A DNA stretch of 64,000 nt from Candidatus Heimdallarchaeota archaeon (GTDB lineage: Archaea > Asgardarchaeota > Heimdallarchaeia > Heimdallarchaeales > Heimdallarchaeaceae): the NCBI GenBank assembly GCA_030603365.1, contig JAUVXV010000002.1:62001-126000 (forward strand). Direction: 5' to 3'. Under the pieces are notes generated by a model. That model was not told where the DNA came from. It did no database searches and saw nothing but the letters and a program-made list of their open reading frames with translations. Position numbers and translations under genes: made by a program. This document shows, piece by piece, positions 62,287 to 64,000 of this stretch. How positions within the stretch are numbered: the first letter of the stretch is position 1; each line of letters starts with the position of its first letter.

Positions 62287-62357
62287 TTACAAATTATACT
62301 TACAATAAAACCATTATATACACTAGCTCAAGACGTTTTTAAGACTTATTTTTGACA
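62281..62357 (-). repeat. Duplicated promoter region of solute-binding protein genes, copy B
   Basis: Partner of 60071-60146; contains the TATA-like GTGTATATAATGG and CGTCTTGAGC blocks upstream of array copy 1. Confidence 0.65.
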
Positions 62358-62409
62358 ATAGTTTGTGTGATAAATTTGTCTCTGAATCCTTTGCAAAAAT
62401 TTCTTCTAA

Positions 62410-62426
62410 TCCAACATAGTGTTGGA
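62410..62426 (-). terminator. Hairpin after the small helical protein gene
   Basis: TCCAACA-CTA-TGTTGGA (minus strand) is a perfect 7-bp stem with a three-base loop, followed by TTAGAAGAAATTTTT. It lies 34 bases beyond the stop of the gene at 62460 and before the promoter of the solute-binding array, as expected for a terminator. Confidence 0.45.
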
Positions 62427-62459
62427 TGTAGTTTTTTTAGAAAAAGAAAAGGACAGAGT

Positions 62460-62834
62460 CTAGATCAACTCTCTAGACACCATAGTGATTACTTCTTTTG
62501 CTTCTTCTGAAAGAAGTTTCTTTTTTGGTGTTAATGCAGCAAGCAACAAATCATTGAGTATATTTTCTCTATTTTTGTTTACTACTTCTAGAAGCGTTAA
62601 ATCATCAACTTGAGTCTTATCTTTGTAAAGTTTAACTATCTCTTCAACCAAGTCATTAGTTGTTGATTGCATTGCTTTAATAATTCTTTTTTCTGAAGCT
62701 GTAACTTTCCCATCTCTCACACAATAGGTTTTCACTGCTTCAACCATTTGATCAAGTGCAGATCTTAATTCCGCTTCCTCAGTTTCTGTTAAAATGTCTT
62801 CTAATATTTCCACGTCTTCGACCACAAATACCAC
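62460..62834 (-). CDS. Small all-helical protein, TerB-like pattern
   Basis: The 124-residue soluble protein is entirely helical. RDGKVTASEKRIIKAM in the middle resembles the DGxVxxxExxxI metal-binding loop of TerB-type proteins, though only one such loop is seen. The start is a GTG at 62834, or a second GTG three codons on that sits about five bases after GGGGTGG. No family assignment is certain. It lies between the nucleotidyltransferase gene and the solute-binding array. Confidence 0.5.
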   Translation of the reverse strand: MVFVVEDVEILEDILTETEEAELRSALDQMVEAVKTYCVRDGKVTASEKRIIKAMQSTTNDLVEEIVKLYKDKTQVDDLTLLEVVNKNRENILNDLLLAALTPKKKLLSEEAKEVITMVSRELI

Positions 62835-62908
62835 CCCTAACCAGCAAAGTGATTAATAATATTTAAGCAAGTAATTCTTTGCTTTTCATTACTTTTAAAT
62901 GTTATCTA

Positions 62909-63919
62909 TCATTTTTCTGAAGTGGAAAGACGGATATCAGAATAGTCTCCAACTTTTAGTGAATGGGCTTTCATTCCCTGAACTTTGCTATTTGTACCTA
63001 TAACAGAGTCGGAAATAATTGAATCCTTGAGAATTGACTTCTCTAGAATAACAGAATTCTTGATTTCACTATTCTCTACGTGTACTCCTTCTTCTATCAT
63101 AACATAAGGACCTATAACTGAATCAGTAATTTTAGTTCCCTTTGCAACAAAGACTGGAGGGATAATTTCTGTATTGATAACTTCTCCTAAAACAGCATGG
63201 GTTTGATCATTAAGGTAATGTTTATTCACAGCAAGCAGATCCTCAGGAAAACCTATATCTAGACGCCATCCAGAGATCAGACTTGCTTTGACAGAATATC
63301 CTTGATCAATTAGAGCTTGTATTGCATCTGTCAATTCATATTCTCCTCTGAAAGATGGTTTTAAATCCGCAAACATATTGAAAATTACTGGTGAGAACAC
63401 ATAGAATCCTGTAATCACATAGTTGCTCTTAGGATTCTGAGGTTTTTCCTCAAGAGATAAAACTTTATCTCCTTCTAGTTCCACTACGCCATACCTCTGA
63501 GGATTTTCATTTTCTTCTAGATGTAGAGTTGCAGAAGCTTTAGTTTCTAGATGTAAATCAATTACTTTTTTCAGATCAGTGGAGAACAGATTATCACCTA
63601 AAAAGACCACAAAATCTCCAGTGATATAATCTTTAACAAGATTTACAGCTGTTGCTAAACCTTTGATTTGAGTCGAATTTTGAATCACATAGGTTATTTT
63701 TACCCCAAGTTCTTCTCCGTTTTTGAAGTAGTTCATGATTGATTCTCTTTCATATCCTACTACCATGATTATATCTGTAATATTCAATACATCTCTTAGA
63801 TACTCCAAAGAGTGATGCAAAATTGGCTTTCCTGCTACTGGAAGCATATGTTTAGGTCTGAAACTGGTTAAAGGGAGAAGTCTTCTTCCATGTCCAGCTG
63901 CTAAGATAACTCCTTTCAT
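62909..63919 (-). CDS. Sugar-1-phosphate nucleotidyltransferase (RmlA/GlmU-like)
   Basis: The 336-residue enzyme has the pyrophosphorylase signature ILAAGHGRRLLPLT (6-19) and RPKHMLPVAGKPILHHSLEY. The metal-binding GDN in VVFLGDNLFSTD, EEKP and GEYELTDAI follow, then a left-handed beta-helix (about 250-330) with repeats such as ITDSVIGPYVMIEEGV. It transfers a nucleotidyl group to a hexose-1-phosphate, typically glucose-1-phosphate thymidylyl- or uridylyltransfer, supplying sugars for glycosylating surface proteins. The Arg in HGRR replaces the usual T-R pair (GxGTR), a common archaeal variant. AAGGTGT precedes the ATG. Confidence 0.8.
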   Translation of the reverse strand: MKGVILAAGHGRRLLPLTSFRPKHMLPVAGKPILHHSLEYLRDVLNITDIIMVVGYERESIMNYFKNGEELGVKITYVIQNSTQIKGLATAVNLVKDYITGDFVVFLGDNLFSTDLKKVIDLHLETKASATLHLEENENPQRYGVVELEGDKVLSLEEKPQNPKSNYVITGFYVFSPVIFNMFADLKPSFRGEYELTDAIQALIDQGYSVKASLISGWRLDIGFPEDLLAVNKHYLNDQTHAVLGEVINTEIIPPVFVAKGTKITDSVIGPYVMIEEGVHVENSEIKNSVILEKSILKDSIISDSVIGTNSKVQGMKAHSLKVGDYSDIRLSTSEK

Positions 63920-64000
63920 AATTACACCTTATGTCTTATCGAACCTATTTTTCGAATTTGAATTCATAACAAATTAAGTTTTTCTAAAGTTATCTGTTAT

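Overview
The window looks like about 64 kb of an AT-rich archaeal chromosome, most likely an Asgard archaeon of the Heimdallarchaeia type. The archaeal call is firm. It rests on a RadA recombinase, a short DUF1931-type histone-fold protein, BRE/TATA promoters (TTTAAATA) lying about 25-30 nt before start codons with leaderless mRNAs, TTG/GTG starts, archaeal two-subunit 2-oxoacid:ferredoxin oxidoreductase genes and many surface proteins ending in one TM helix plus a K/R tail. The Asgard call is inference from gene content and style. I saw no rRNA, tRNA or CRISPR array.

Layout. 1-4.3 kb: the start of a QueG/dehalogenase-like Fe-S protein, two zinc-ribbon membrane proteins and a secreted protein. 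4.1-6.8 kb: a two-gene cassette (PLP racemase and Ddl-like ATP-grasp ligase) between two 32-bp direct repeats. 6.9-10.4 kb: beta-helix surface proteins, then an ArsR-like regulator divergent from a small membrane protein, with twin operators over both start sites. 10.6-15.4 kb: a small zinc-ribbon protein, an HD-domain protein, a flavoprotein pair and a PAS histidine kinase. 15.6-19.0 kb: a three-gene operon of the 2-hydroxyacyl-CoA dehydratase/activase superfamily. 19.2-23.2 kb: another beta-helix protein, a secreted caspase-like protein, and a decayed stretch with a TnpB relic abutting a truncated beta-helix gene. 23.4-27 kb: an MFS transporter, a candidate structured RNA and membrane proteins.

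27.1-39.2 kb is the most interesting block. It holds a surface protein, two membrane proteins translationally coupled to a RadB-like RecA-fold ATPase, then a PD-(D/E)XK-like protein, a 1039-aa HerA-like ATPase with a broken Walker A, a Ski2-like helicase with a SWIM-type zinc motif, and RadA. Three of the transcription units share a near-superposable promoter. I propose a membrane-linked DNA-processing/recombination module; its function is not known from the sequence.

39.2-51 kb: a giant Ig-like surface protein, PorA/PorB, four tandem four-TM paralogues each with its own leaderless promoter, and a histone. 51.3-62.3 kb: SfsA, then five tandem extracellular solute-binding proteins in which the usual family-5 domain order appears circularly permuted, with no permease or ATPase genes nearby. 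62.4-64 kb: a small helical protein and a sugar-1-phosphate nucleotidyltransferase.
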